A stretch of DNA of 64,000 nt from Fistulifera solaris (lineage: Eukaryota > Bacillariophyta > Bacillariophyceae > Naviculales > Stauroneidaceae): positions 1,984,001 to 2,048,000 of the forward strand of contig AP026124.1 in NCBI GenBank assembly GCA_030295235.1, in the 5' to 3' direction. The position numbers and the translations under genes are program-made. This document shows positions 50,889 through 61,954 of this stretch, piece after piece. Numbering within the stretch: position 1 is the first letter of the stretch; each line of letters begins with the position of its first letter. The notes beneath the pieces were generated by a model that worked only from the letters and a program-made list of their open reading frames with translations, had not been told where the DNA came from and made no database searches.

Positions 50889-51663
50889 TTCGAAGTAAAA
50901 TTTCGAGGCAACAGGTAAACTGGTACATGATGGCAAACATCTCGATACGAGCATGTTTCGCTCAAGAAGATGGAAGTGATTTCGTCCATTCAACAATCCT
51001 ATCAGCCGTTCGATGAGCCCAGCTCTGCGTGGGCATCTCATTTCTGCTGCGACGTCTTGTTACGAATAGCGTGGGGCATCCTTCTGTTTCCAAGTGTGTT
51101 TGATGTTGCGAAGTTGAATCATTTCTTGATTGCTGCTTTTTACAAGCACGTAGAAGGGATAAAAAATTGGGGCGTTTAGACCTACGACATTTCCCGAGCC
51201 GGTCTGTACAATCTAGAGCTGAAACGAAACAACTGCACCTAATTTCAAGAAATGGGCGGAATGTTAATCCAAGAAAGCCATACTACTGAAGGCAAAAACC
51301 ACGGGAGCTTAATTTACTAAAGCTCTTGTGACTTATCGCACCCTAACGATATGCAACCTTGACTTCATTTATTCTTTTTTTCGAATTTAGTCAGATGGGT
51401 CTCGTTGAGTTGAACGAGTTCTTATTGTTGCCCCAAGCATCTCTAAAAAGGTGTCAAAATGTTAACCATAACCTTATAATGAAAGGTGCTACCCGCCCAT
51501 CACCGTCATTACGTAGTATTTTATTATTTCGTGAAATTAGGCTTGGTGGTACCAGGCATGATGGCCGAGTTCTCTTTTAATTCGTTCATAATTTATGGCT
51601 ATTTGATCGTTCCTCTCCCAAGTTCAATAGAATTCACGAAAAGACCGAATTGGTGGCTGCATC
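50889..51663. other. intergenic
   Basis: About 0.8 kb upstream of the papain-like family gene. It has short open frames only and a TGGTACCA palindrome near 51,546. No gene is recognised. Confidence 0.4.
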
Positions 51664-53071
51664 ATGGATGAATTGGCTGTGCTAGAAATGTCGGCAAAAG
51701 CAGGGGGAGACAGCGGCAGCCACGACGACTTCCGACGTGGAAGTCCCTGCGGATGGCGAATTGCGAATCTTGATGCAAAGTTTGGAAGATGACAACAAAA
51801 GTCAAGACGAAGATTGGGTACAGCTGGCTGAGTTACCAGAAAGTGCCTCCACATCATTCAGTCATGTGGACGATGAGGGCGAATCGTTGTACGGGCAGCC
51901 TTTGAGTGTCGAAGCAGCGGCCGAGAAAATGCCGCCGGGAGGAGGTGGATTAATTTACACGGCAACTCTCATTCCCGACGATTTCTTCAAAGATATAAAG
52001 CTGGCAAAAATGATTGGAAAAGGCATTTTGAATTCCGAACGCACGGCGATTAAACCACGGCGGCCATCTCTGGCCGTTCGGTCGAGTAACTTTTTTCAAT
52101 CCTTGACCAAAGTCGGTCCAAGGTATATCTTTTCGGGAATTTTGAATGGATGGCCTGGTTTGACTTGTTTGGAAGTGTTGGAATTGGAAAAGAAAGGCAA
52201 GATAGTGGGAGTATGGCACAAGTTATGGAATGCTAAGGAAGATGGCGCGAGAGGTATACCCTTAAAGAATCCAGAAGGAAAAACCATTCATAGGGTCGTA
52301 CTTCGATGTGCGCCATGGTCCAGTCAAGGATGGTCAAAGGATAGTCCTGGATTTGCCTTTTGGTATGAAGCGCAGAAACGAGAAAGCCCCAAAATGAGTT
52401 ATGGCACGAACATGCTCAGAACGGTGGAAGATTCGATCTGCACTCATATTCACATGGTTTCTCATCGTTACGCAGTTAAGCGAGAGAATCCAAGGGATCT
52501 ATTGACTTATCACTCGGTTTGTTTACTAGAATGGGATCATGGGAAGTATACTACCGTGGCAGAAACCGCATATCTGAACGGCATCGGAGGATTCAAGGGC
52601 AAGAGCAATTTTTATGCCGACAAAGACCAGCACAGGACGAAATTGTACGACACCATGCCAGCTGAAATGATACTTCCCTGGAGAACAAACTTGGCGGAGA
52701 TTCGATGCTATGACGTAGAAGCCAAGAACCTGGATGAATTTTGGGCGTACATGAAGAAATACGAAGGCAATCATCAACGGTTTATCGACCCAAGGGTTTC
52801 ATTCTCGCACCCCGCTCGGCTGACTTTTCGATCGAAGGCGCACATAGCTCAGTATCTTCTCAACTACATTACGCGCGATGCATCCTATGCAGACCTGAAG
52901 CGAAATTGCCAAACTTTTGCGGCTGACTTTTGCTCCTTTATTGCCGGAAAGAAAGATATCGTTCCATTTCATCCCGTGATTCGTTTCGACTACCAGCCCA
53001 GAGCGTATTTCTTCTTATATGACAGCCACATGTATATTAAAAAAGAAGATAAGAAGAAAGGCAAGAAATAG
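51664..53071 (+). CDS. papain-like (LRAT/PPPDE-type) family protein, probable
   Basis: About 468 residues. Start at 51664 (MDELAVLEMSAKAGETAAA); one G is extra in the run at 51703-51707, and the long frame begins just after. The N-terminus is acidic. The core has conserved His in CTHIHMVSHRYAV and TYHSVCLLEWDHGKYTTVAE, then AYLNGIGGFKGKSNFY, MPAEMILPWRTNLAEIRCYD, and late LKRNCQTFAADFCSFIAGKK. An early His and a late NCQTFA Cys in that order are the hallmark of circularly permuted papain-like folds (LRAT, PPPDE), so a thiol hydrolase or acyltransferase is plausible. Similar proteins occur in stramenopiles, but no substrate is known. It ends in a Lys-rich tail, 37 bp from the convergent RAD23. 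Confidence 0.55.
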
Positions 53072-53108
53072 AATGTTGTTAATGACGACTTATTGCTAGA
53101 AAGCCATC

Positions 53109-54475
53109 TCAGTCATACATATCTTCGTCGTCGTTGCCTCCATCCCCATTATCGTCGCTGTCATTGTTTCCAGAATCATCGTGTCCTCCAAAAAATCCAC
53201 CGCCGTCTCCCATTGAGTCCATCAACAAGTTTGCCGCCAAAGCTTCGTTCTTATCGCACGCCAAGAAAGCTTGAGCCGCTTCCGATCGATCAAAGCCCAT
53301 TTCTGTGAGTCGATCAACAGCCGCCATTTCTTCTTCTGTTAATCGCAATACTTGCTGCCCGCCGTGTCCTTCTCCACCTCCCATGTGGGCCATAAATTGT
53401 TGCAACTGTTCAGGTGGCATCTGGCCCAACATTTGTGCCGTCATACGCAATTGATCTGAACTCAGTCCCATCATTTGTGCCATCTGATCGAGCTCGGCCG
53501 GGCTCATACTTTGAATCATCTGCGCCATCTGAGCTGGGTTTCCCATGCCTTCCATGGGCATACCCATACCACTGGCAGACTCAGAAGACGCTGTTGGAGC
53601 ACGACTTCCGGTTGGAGCAGAGGACGGAGCGGCGGTGACAGGTTCATTCATCATCTCTAAGAAGAGGGCCTGGTGTGAGTTAATTTCTTCTAATAATTCC
53701 GGCTGTTGCTGACCGATTTGCGCCAAAACTTGCTGCAGCATTTGGGGATTTGACTGCACTAGGCGACGCAGTTCGTTAAATTGCGGGTGATTCCGTAAGG
53801 CCTGTAACGGCTGTGTAGCTTGGGCGGGCGTTGCAGATGATGATTCCGTCGCATTCATCGCAGCTGAAACAGCGTCCGGAATACCGTTGGTAAGGAATTC
53901 TACGGCAACATCTGGATTTCCTTGCGCAGCTCGCAAACAATGTCTGACTTCTGCCTCAGGAAAACCCATAGCCGTCAAGTTATCTACTGCTTCCTGCGAA
54001 AACGTATCCGTCCGAGTCGGAGCGGCAGGTGTTGCAACGGAGGGGGGCGGCGGGGGCAGCCGGAGTTTGTGCCGTCGAAATAGTAGCCTGAACAGGAACT
54101 TCTGGTGCTTTCGCGGGTTCCTCTTCTTTGGGTGTTTCCGCAGGTGTTGCCGGTGTCGCGGCGGGCTTCTTTGCTTTTGTCACCATGACGACAAGAAAAT
54201 CATTGGGCTTTATTCCGCACGATGCGATCGTGTCCTCATCTTTTAGCACCTTTCCCGAATGAATTAGTTTTAGTGTCGATGCAACCAGCTCTGGTTTCTC
54301 TTTTTCCTATTATTTAATTTTTAAGCAAAATGTGAGTCACACAGATCCGACACGTCCGCCGCAATACGAGAACCCGACTACGTACAATCGCGGATTTCGC
54401 TTCTTGAACTGTATGAGTTTCCTCAACCTCTACGTCGAACTTTGCCCCTTTGAGCGTCTTTACAGTGAGCTTCAT
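53109..54475 (-). CDS. RAD23: RAD23 ubiquitin receptor (UBL-UBA-XPCB-UBA)
   Basis: Shuttles ubiquitinated proteins to the proteasome and supports XPC in nucleotide excision repair. Exon 1 (54475-54386) encodes the first 30 residues of the UBL domain (MKLTVKTLKGAKFDVEVE). A 79-nt GT-AG intron (54385-54307) follows, then EKEKPELVASTLKLIHSGKV and CGIKPNDFLVVMVTK. An Ala/Pro/Thr linker leads to UBA1 (EAVDNLTAMGFPEAEVRHCL), the XPC-binding STI1-type region (LRNHPQFNELRRLVQSNPQM), a Met/Gln-rich stretch and UBA2 (AVDRLTEMGFDRSEAAQAFL), with an acidic tail. One C equivalent is extra in the run at 54042-54047; correcting it puts UBL and UBA1 in one frame. Confidence 0.95.
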
Positions 54476-54938
54476 GTTAATAAACGTTCAGTCTTTGGTG
54501 GAAGTAAGAGTGTTTATCAAACTACCGCTACTAGAATAAGCATCAGCGGCTGCTAATTTATTTTATTCTTATCATCCGTCCGTCTCTCTCGCTTTCTGCG
54601 GTTCCTTTCGTTTCTCGTCGTGAACGAAAACCAAAGATCAGAAACCTTTTACTTGAAGTATACTTGGTAAAGTAGTCTTGACTTATGACTCGGCACTTAA
54701 GAGCTTATTCAACAAACAAGGTAACAATGATCAAGTGTACAAATGAGTACCACATCGGACCTATTACTTTGTTCCTGTACGTTTGCGCTCGCCCTCGTCC
54801 TGTTTTCGATCGCAAATAAATTAACCCGCGAAAAAACACAACTACTTGTAATAGCTTTACAAAACCAGCTGTTGTAACGTGATCTGAATGACAATATGAT
54901 TCTAAGCTCAACGCATTATTCGTGAAGAACATAACTGA
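54476..54938. other. intergenic, divergent promoter region
   Basis: Between RAD23 (minus) and ATG12 (plus). No gene or repeat is recognised. Confidence 0.45.
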
Positions 54939-55232
54939 ATGAGTCAAGAAGGAGCACTACAAGCTGAGAAAGTGAAAATACATTTCGTGGCCGTCGGTAA
55001 TGCCCCCATCATGAAGAAAAACAAATTTCAAATTGCTGTTGATCAACATTTTTCTTCTGTAATTTCATTTCTCCGGAAAATACTCCAACTTGAACCTAGC
55101 ACATCCCTGTTTCTGTATTGTTGTTCCGCTTTTGTTCCAGGCCCTGAAGAACTGGTCTCGGATTTACGAGATTGTTTCAGTGTTCAGGGCGAACTTGTCA
55201 TTCACTACAGTCTTCAAGAAGCGTGGGGGTGA
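54939..55232 (+). CDS. ATG12: autophagy ubiquitin-like modifier ATG12
   Basis: A 97-residue ubiquitin-fold protein that is joined to ATG5 to drive lipidation of ATG8 in autophagosome formation. Signatures: KVKIHFVAVGNAPIMKKNKF (first strands), FSSVISFLRKIL, LFLYCCSAFVPGPEELVSDL and the C-terminal LVIHYSLQEAWG. The last residue is the Gly needed for conjugation, so no protease trimming is required. It has no break and no intron. It starts about 0.46 kb from the divergent RAD23 and ends 79 bp from the convergent PWI protein gene. Confidence 0.95.
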   Translation: MSQEGALQAEKVKIHFVAVGNAPIMKKNKFQIAVDQHFSSVISFLRKILQLEPSTSLFLYCCSAFVPGPEELVSDLRDCFSVQGELVIHYSLQEAWG

Positions 55233-55310
55233 CGGAACGTTTGAGAAACAAGCTTTGAATGTATCAATAGAAACGTTTATTCATCTTATTGAATTAGAAT
55301 TCTCTGTCTA

Positions 55311-56246
55311 CTAATTTCGTAATCGTCTGCGAGACCTGTCACGACTTTGCGACGAGGAGGATTCCGAGGATGATCGGTATCGATGACGGGATCGTCGCCG
55401 ATCATCACTGGATACACTGCGGCTACGTGATCGACTTCCTCTCGTTGGAGCATTGTGTCGCTGATAGCGGTCTGGTGACGGTTGGCGAGAATAACGACGT
55501 TCCCGACCGAACGAATCTCGATGGGAGGCACCACGATCGTGGAAGTCGCGAAGAGCCGATCGATCATAAACCTCTCCATAGCGGTACGAATCTGGTGGAT
55601 AGGATTCCAATTGACGAGGAGGGTTACGGTCTCTGTGATTGTAGTGTTCGCCCTCGTCCCATGGACGTCGATTGCCTCGGTTATCGTGCGATGGAGGACT
55701 GACTGGTCGCGAAGCCCTTCCACGTTGACGATCTCTTTCCGGAAAATCTCTTCTAGCCACTGCATTCTGCCTAGGTTGTGGTCTATGTTGATGACGCTGC
55801 TGCTGCGGAGGCGGGGCGTTTTGACTCTGTTGCTGTTGTTGCAGAGCCAGCTCCTTTTTCTTTTCTTCTAAAAGCTGGGTGGGTATCCCCAAGGGTGATT
55901 TCTGTGCATCTACCATCATATCCCAGAGTTCTTTTGCAAATTTTGCGGCTTCGTCGTCGCCTAGAAAACCAGCCATGTCGATTTGTGCTTTTCGGGGGTC
56001 CACCTCGATGATCGCTTCATCGGAAGACGAGGGCAGAAACATGTTGACAGCTGTACTCTGCACAATCTCGTCCTCAAATCCAAGAATTCCCGTGATTTTG
56101 TTTTCAACCCATTGAGCCAACACAGGTTTATTGATTTTGGAAAGATCCACCGCGGTCGAGAAAGACTCGGGAAACTTTGTCGAACGCAGAGCTTTCGTGA
56201 GTGCTCTTGAGTCGGCAACGGAGGCTGTTCCTTTGATGAGTGGCAT
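55311..56246 (-). CDS. PWI-domain RS-rich splicing factor (SRRM1-like)
   Basis: A nuclear pre-mRNA processing protein of 311 residues. The N-terminal PWI domain (about 1-100) is clear: ALRSTKFPESFSTAVDLSKI, KPVLAQWVENKITGILGFED and PRKAQIDMAGFLGDDEAAKF, which binds nucleic acid. The central part is Gln-rich, and the C-terminal half is Arg/Ser/Asp-rich with many RS, RD and SP dipeptides (RSRSRSVSSDDRRRSRHRYR). The domain order matches SRRM1/SRm160, a splicing coactivator, although it is shorter than the animal protein. It is intact, without introns. Confidence 0.9.
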   Translation of the reverse strand: MPLIKGTASVADSRALTKALRSTKFPESFSTAVDLSKINKPVLAQWVENKITGILGFEDEIVQSTAVNMFLPSSSDEAIIEVDPRKAQIDMAGFLGDDEAAKFAKELWDMMVDAQKSPLGIPTQLLEEKKKELALQQQQQSQNAPPPQQQRHQHRPQPRQNAVARRDFPERDRQRGRASRPVSPPSHDNRGNRRPWDEGEHYNHRDRNPPRQLESYPPDSYRYGEVYDRSALRDFHDRGASHRDSFGRERRYSRQPSPDRYQRHNAPTRGSRSRSRSVSSDDRRRSRHRYRSSSESSSSQSRDRSRRRLRN

Positions 56247-57772
56247 TGGGTTTGGGATTTTGTTGATAGCGTTGTTACCGCCAAAATATGAAATTGTGTT
56301 TTTAGCTTGTCCGGCAACGCTGCTTGCTTTCTTCTTTTATATACTATGTAGGCCTATAACTTGATGGAAATAACACAGGACGCAAAATGCCCCAACCCAT
56401 GATGCCCCCATCGCATTATTTTCGCATGTGTGTCCGCTGTCTGTAAATTGCTCGATTTCACTAGAGTTCAGGGGGGATTTAAGTGACCATAATTATTTAT
56501 GAGGAGTGGAAAATGGTTCGAATTTATCATTAAAAAACACCTAAAAATACAAGTTCTTGTAATTGTTTACCTAAAAATCTACGTCGAGTCTTTCTTTATG
56601 ATGCATTTCGGAATGGACCGAATGGCGAGCTACTGCTCTAGAGATCAGTTTTGAAGACACTCCAGCTCGACGATGGCCCGCGCTTCATCTAGTATAGTGT
56701 AGGCTCCTCTGGACCATGACCCTCGTAACAAGTATCCCATGAGCAGTTTCTTTTCGAAGAGGAATCAAACGTTGTAGTTAAAGCAAATCTGGTTCACTCT
56801 GAATCTAGAAATCTTGCGACCGTAGACGTTTGTGAGACCCGATCACGTCAAGTAGGTTATCCCAACACGACTGCAAGACAGTGCGACAACCTAGCTAGAG
56901 TCTTCAAACTGTTCGAAAGAAGGTGGGTAGGGTGAGTTGTGGATGATTCCATGTTCCTGAAGGTGACTGCTAGCTTGCAGAAGGAGAGTATGAAATGGGG
57001 AAGGGACCCAAACCCAAGACGATTGTAAAGTATTCCACCTCGTTAAAAGCTGGATGAGGCCAGCCGTTGTATTGAAGATACCGTGCAACGGAAGACATCG
57101 GAAGATGCGCCGAGTTCTTGAAACCAGACTGCTCGTTCATCACCTGCAAAACGTAGCGAAACGGCGGTTATACTCCCTGGACCCGTTCAGTGTACTAAAG
57201 TCGCTTGTTCGCCAGATAGCGTTTTAATGAACGCACGACCATCGACCTTCGTGTTCGAACATGCATTTGATACCGACATCCAACGGTTCTGGATGAGATG
57301 CCAACGCTACTCCGTGTTCATCTGAGGCATGACATCGGCTCTTTCGGGAAAACTGCATCTTTGAACTCCACTGGGTCGCGCGAAAAGTTCTTAAAACTGG
57401 AAGAAATGTTGCTTGTTGGTCGGCTTCATCGTGAGAATTCTTGTTCAAAAGTAGGATGAAAGCTTTCGTGTTGAGCTCGGCAATCTTCACAAGAGAGGTG
57501 CAAGAAAAGTTTGTACTCCGTAGTTTTGTTTCTGGGATCCGGTACCCATTTCTAGAAGTAAATAGGAGCTGCGACATTTAATATAATCTGAGCTTCGGTA
57601 CCGGTACGGTACTGAACCTTGGACCTGGTTTTGTACCAGGTATGCTGTTGGACAACAGAAGACATGAGGAGTAAAACAACAAGAGGGTGTATCATTCCTT
57701 TCTTTCATTGTCTATCCTGGGAGGAAGAAGCAAATCAACAACGAGCAGCCATTTGGCGCTCGCTGACTTGGG
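56247..57772. other. long gap with a possible gene relic
   Basis: About 1.5 kb. A GTACCGGTAC palindrome lies at 57597-57613. Minus-strand sequence at about 57150-56895 reads like coding sequence over some 65 codons with a stop and a frame change. It vaguely recalls the end of citrate synthase. No intact gene is seen. Confidence 0.35.
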
Positions 57773-59120
57773 ATGAGTGCACGAAAATCATGTCGCAAGT
57801 TCAGCTTCGCTTTCCTCTTGTTCCGATACGTCCATCACGTGTCGTCGCTGGTGACTAGCAAGGGCGATGGCACCACTTTGCTCGCAAAAACGAAAGAAAC
57901 CTTTAAGTTGGCCGACTTACAATATCTGGAGGCTAAGATTCAGTCGAAAGGTCAATACGAATGTACACGACTGCTGGTGGATGCGGCTACAGGATCTTCG
58001 TTGTTTCTTTTGAATCGTTTTGCTGATGATTTTGAAGCTTACATTCTCGGTGAGGATCATGGTACAAACCGATATGATTTGCCAACTTCTCTTCGATCTT
58101 GTGAATGGGTTGGTGAAGTGTTATGTAACAGTGCTTCTGCTGAAGAACTAATACATGATCTATCGATTGAACCGACAACTTGCACGCTAAAAGCTTGGAC
58201 ACTGGACTATCTTCGGATGACGTCGGGGTCAACGACTAGTTCCCAGAGTGGAAAGACGAAAGCGTACACGAAAAAGACACTATGCTGCTGTGTTGCGCAA
58301 AAGCTTGCAGGTGAGGCTGCTTTGAATCCGAATCAGGCCGTGGATAAGCTTGTGATTGTAGAAACGTGCGAATCGATGTTCCTGGTGAAGCTCTTGCACT
58401 TTCCCTTGGACCGAGTATCGACCAGTCCTATTTATCTGACACAAAAGAAATGGGCTCAACGTCCATTTCCCTACAGTTCGGCGACGAACTTTCCAGCGGC
58501 CGAAATGGTTATCAACATGTTGGCGCATCGCGTCTCGTCGCGTGCAATCAACAAGCCATCTAAGCCAAACCTCTTGGATGCTACCTGCGGGAGTGGAACT
58601 TTTCTTGCCCTTGCCATGACTTGGGGCATGCAAGTCACGGGCTGGGATTCCAATCCAAGGTGTGTCGAAGGTAGTCAACGTAATCTGCAATACGCATTTG
58701 GAAGCACGGATGATTTCACTGTTCTACATCGTAACTGTCTTGACATACCACTGAACTTGACACAAACGGATATTGAGACGTTTGATGCTGTTGCTAGTAA
58801 CTTACCTTGGGGCCTGAATAGCAATATGTTTTCGGACGAAAGGGAAGGCGATAAGTGTACATCAAGTCTGTTGTTGGCCATTCGAAATGTTTTGAAACCA
58901 GGAATACCTTGCGTATTCCTTTACAAGAGACGAAGATGAAAGTGGGTGTAACAGTGTTTACTGGGAGCAAATTGGATATAAAGTCATTGGTCATGCCAGC
59001 ATACCACAAAAAAATTTCGTGTTGCCCAAAGGAGGAAAGAAAGAGAGAAAGAAACTATCCGAAGAAAGAGCACTCACGGGTCGTAGTGACTGCATTGTAA
59101 GTTTAGTAGAAACAATATAA
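57773..59120 (+). CDS. THUMP-type RNA methyltransferase (TRMT/UPF0020 family)
   Basis: A SAM-dependent methyltransferase of about 448 residues acting on tRNA or related RNA. The N-terminal half (to residue ~210) is a divergent THUMP-like region. The catalytic domain has FPAAEMVINMLA, LLDATCGSGTFLALAMTWGM (SAM-binding loop, with the DATCGSGT core), VTGWDSNPRCVEG, and FDAVASNLPWGLN, where NLPW matches the NPPY-type motif of amino-methyltransferases. The frame breaks at a T run (58920-58922), where one T is extra; the continuation FLTRDEDESGCNSVYWEQIG restores the last strand. The N-terminal start is uncertain because the frame begins close to the domain. It is nearest to the Trm11/Trm14/THUMPD group by motif. 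Confidence 0.75.
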
Positions 59121-59559
59121 CTTGAGAATATATTTGACAATTATCTAACACTCGTTGTGAGGGTCGTTTCCTTTTTGAAGGCTCTAGCCGTGCGAAAATG
59201 ACTCAACCGTTATCCAGTCCCGGATACAGTGAACCCCAATTTATCGATACTACGTATCACGTAAAGTACGTACTTTGTAGTAACGACAGCGAACACCACT
59301 ATTTCCGCCTCGTCCTTTTTTCGCGACGCTGAGAAACAAAAGTTAACCATGACCATGACCATGACGAACCAAGGTCATGACCGCGACCCACTGTTGGGGC
59401 TGCTCTTTATTCGAACAAAGGCGGGAGATAGCCGGTGTGCGACTTGACGCGACACGGCAATCAACAAACAATCATGCCGTCGTTGGTCATTGAATATAGA
59501 CAGGAGTTATAGCCTCTAAAGATACTTCGTAAACACTTGAACGAGAAAACAATGTTGAA
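59121..59559. other. intergenic
   Basis: Upstream of the transposase relic. It includes three CATGAC units (59347-59366). No gene is recognised, and no clear terminal inverted repeat of the transposon was found. Confidence 0.4.
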
Positions 59560-60815
59560 TTTATCCTACCACCGTCTTCCCACTACGCCGAATTATCACA
59601 GTGCAGGGTGCGCATTGCAGTCTTTGAATTTTATCTCGATCTCGGCGAAGACACGTTTTGCCGAATGCAGCGAATGACCTACCAGTCCTTCTTGGTTTTG
59701 CACGGGATGCTCCAAGACAAGATTGAGCGGGCCGTGCGACATAGGCGCCTTGTGCAAGTGGGCGCATGCTCAGAAATTGACGGCAGAAGACTAAGTGTCG
59801 AATTGGCAACCGCGATTTTACAAGAATGAAATTGAGACTTCCGTGCGCCTCGCGATAGCCTCACGCTACTTTGCAGACGGTTATTTGCCAAAGATTTCGA
59901 AGCTTTACGGTGTAGGATTGACCGATTGCAACTACAGTGTCTGGGACGTGGTGAAATGCCATCAATGCCCATCCGGACTTTTCGATTGAATATCCTTCGG
60001 ACCATGACGAGCAACGCAAGATTGCGCAAGGCTTTCAAGTCCAATCGAGGGTTGGATTCAGCAAGTGTGCTGAAGCTGTCGATGGTATTCTGATTTGGAC
60101 GCGTCCTGTTGCGATAAAGATACTAAAGACTCTGGGTGCGACGCTGGGGCTTTTTATTGTCCGAAATTGAACAAGGATGGAGTGAACTGCCAGGTCGTTA
60201 GTGATAGTCGTGGTAAAATCATTAATATTTCCATTGCTTGTCCTGGAGTTGAGACAGATTAAATCGCATTTCAGTCAAGTGCGCTGTTCCCAAAATTGGA
60301 CTTCAAGGAAGGTTTTCTTGCGCCGAATTATTCCTATTCGGGGACAATGCATACATCAATACGCGCTATCTGGCCACTCCATTTTGTGAGCTTTCCACTC
60401 GTTCGGAAATGCGGTACAATTACTATAACTTACAGCTCCGTATTCGAGTTGAATGTGCGCTGGGCATGCTCGTTGATCGTTGGGGGATATTACGAACTGC
60501 TTTCCCCAAAGGAATCAATCTTTACAAGTCCATTAGCTTGACTCTGCTTTAGCGAAGCTTCATAACTTTTGCTTGGATCGGAACGATGCTTTGCGGCCAC
60601 TGACGCGTTTGTATTATTTGAATATTCGATGTCCGAGAAAAGGGTACGTTCCGCTGGAGGATCCCCCGATTCGACTTGCCGACAAGAGCTTGCCACATGT
60701 ACCAAACGCGTTGCTTGGTGGCGGGGATTTCAATTACGAGCACCCGGATGGTCTGGATGACATGGGCGGCGACCGAGAAATGGATGATCTTCCTCACGAT
60801 ATCTTGTGGCGATAA
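59560..60815 (+). pseudogene. decayed PIF/Harbinger (HARBI1-like) transposase
   Basis: Fragments of a DDE-superfamily transposase lie collinear in all three frames with several stops. In order: FCRMQRMTYQSFLVLHGMLQ (59,650s), NEIETSVRLAIASRYFADGY and ISKLYGVGLTDCNYSVWDVV (helix-turn-helix-like, 59,820-59,960), AEAVDGILIW (first catalytic Asp, 60,075s), VVSDSRGKIINISIACPGVE (second Asp, 60,200s), DFKEGFLAPNYSYSG, a region with LIVGGYYELLSPK/WGILRTAFPKGINL, and the acidic tail after GYVPLEDPPIRLADKSLPHV. The number of breaks is well above the rest of the window, so real decay is likely on top of assembly indels. It is described as a mobile-element remnant; its boundaries are approximate. Confidence 0.8.
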
Positions 60816-61231
60816 ACAATACAAAGTCAAAGAAATACAACTCTTTGAAACGTAAACTCTTTTGAAATTAGTCGTCGTTCATTTTGCTCTGTCAATCGAT
60901 TAGATTATAGATTACTACGTACTTGACACTTGGCTAGATCCATTAGGAAGGACCAGAAAGCAAAGATATTGATGTTGTACGTTTTATACGTAGTACTCGT
61001 ACCGAGTTGTATAGCTCTAACGCTAACGTTGCAAAACGATACCTGGTACTTACACAAAATTGAGCGATTGCGGTCTGTGTGTACATCCGTTCGCATTAAA
61101 GACGAAACAAAAACAAAACCGCAAAACATCGCGATCGCGAAAAGCGAGGAGATGATGATGCTCTTCATTATTTATTTACTTGCTTGAGACCCAGCTTTTG
61201 TAACTTATTGTATGTTATTATCAAGAAGAAG
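60816..61231. other. intergenic
   Basis: Between the transposase relic and prefoldin 3. It includes several TACGTA motifs. No gene is recognised. Confidence 0.4.
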
Positions 61232-61899
61232 ATGCCAGAATCAAAGGAAGACGATGAACAAGTCCCCGACATGTCGCTCCTCGACATTATAGACGGCAAG
61301 AATGAACGAGAAATTCCCATCGCCAAGTTCATCGACGACATTGGCAAGTTTTCCGAATCGTTCCAGCCTCCGGCCTCTGCTGAGTTGCTGATTGGAGCTT
61401 ATACTCAGCTTTACAATAAGTACAAATCATATGAGGCGTCGCTCACCCGAAAACGTACGTATTGATTTCGTAAGGACGTCGGTCGATTCTGTCAAGACCT
61501 AACTCAATTTGTTGACTGCCGAACAGAACAACATTTAGATGTAAAAATACCCGATCTAGAAAACTCTCTAAAGTTGATTCAGCAGCTACTGAAAAGAAAG
61601 AAGAAGGAGAAAGTGGTGTCGTCCGTTACAGTTTGGCTGATAACATTTACGCGAAAGCCGATTTGGATTACGATGGAACCGTGAATTTGTGGTTGGGTGC
61701 CAATGTCATGTTAGAATATACATATGAAGAGGCGATTGAGTTCCTTGCGAAAAATGAGAGTCGTGCCAAGTCGGAAGCGGGGGAGGTGGAAAAGGATTTG
61801 GCATTTGTACGAGATCAAATAGTCGTATGTGAAGTGCTGCAGAGTCGTATTTATAATTGGGATGTTCGAAGGCGAAGGGCTCTCGAACAAAAGGCTTAG
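61232..61899 (+). CDS. VBP1: prefoldin subunit 3
   Basis: An alpha-type subunit of the hexameric prefoldin chaperone, which hands unfolded actin and tubulin to the TRiC chaperonin. Start at 61232 (MPESKEDDEQVPD). Exon 1 ends at 61454; a 72-nt GT-AG intron (61455-61526) follows and exon 2 runs to 61899. Coiled-coil helices flank the beta hairpin: REIPIAKFIDDIGKFSESFQ, LYNKYKSYEASLTRK, IPDLENSLKLIQQLLKRK, then VRYSLADNIYAKADLDYDGT and VNLWLGANVMLEYTYEEAIE, ending QSRIYNWDVRRRRALEQKA. One base appears missing near 61591-61606. It is about the usual length. A diverged copy of its 3' end lies just downstream. Confidence 0.93.
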
Positions 61900-61954
61900 G
61901 GAATCGACAAATAACTATTGTTGCAGTCGGTCAAAGTTAGCCCAGTTGTTTTTC

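Noticed and set aside
59340-59380. CATGAC triplet array as another copy of the dispersed hairpin repeat
   Set aside because: It lacks the CAGTC arm and the ACACTTT tail block.
59200-61000. TACTACGTA motifs as terminal inverted repeats of the Harbinger relic
   Set aside because: The two sites (about 59,249 and 60,911) are in the same rather than inverted orientation and share only nine bases.
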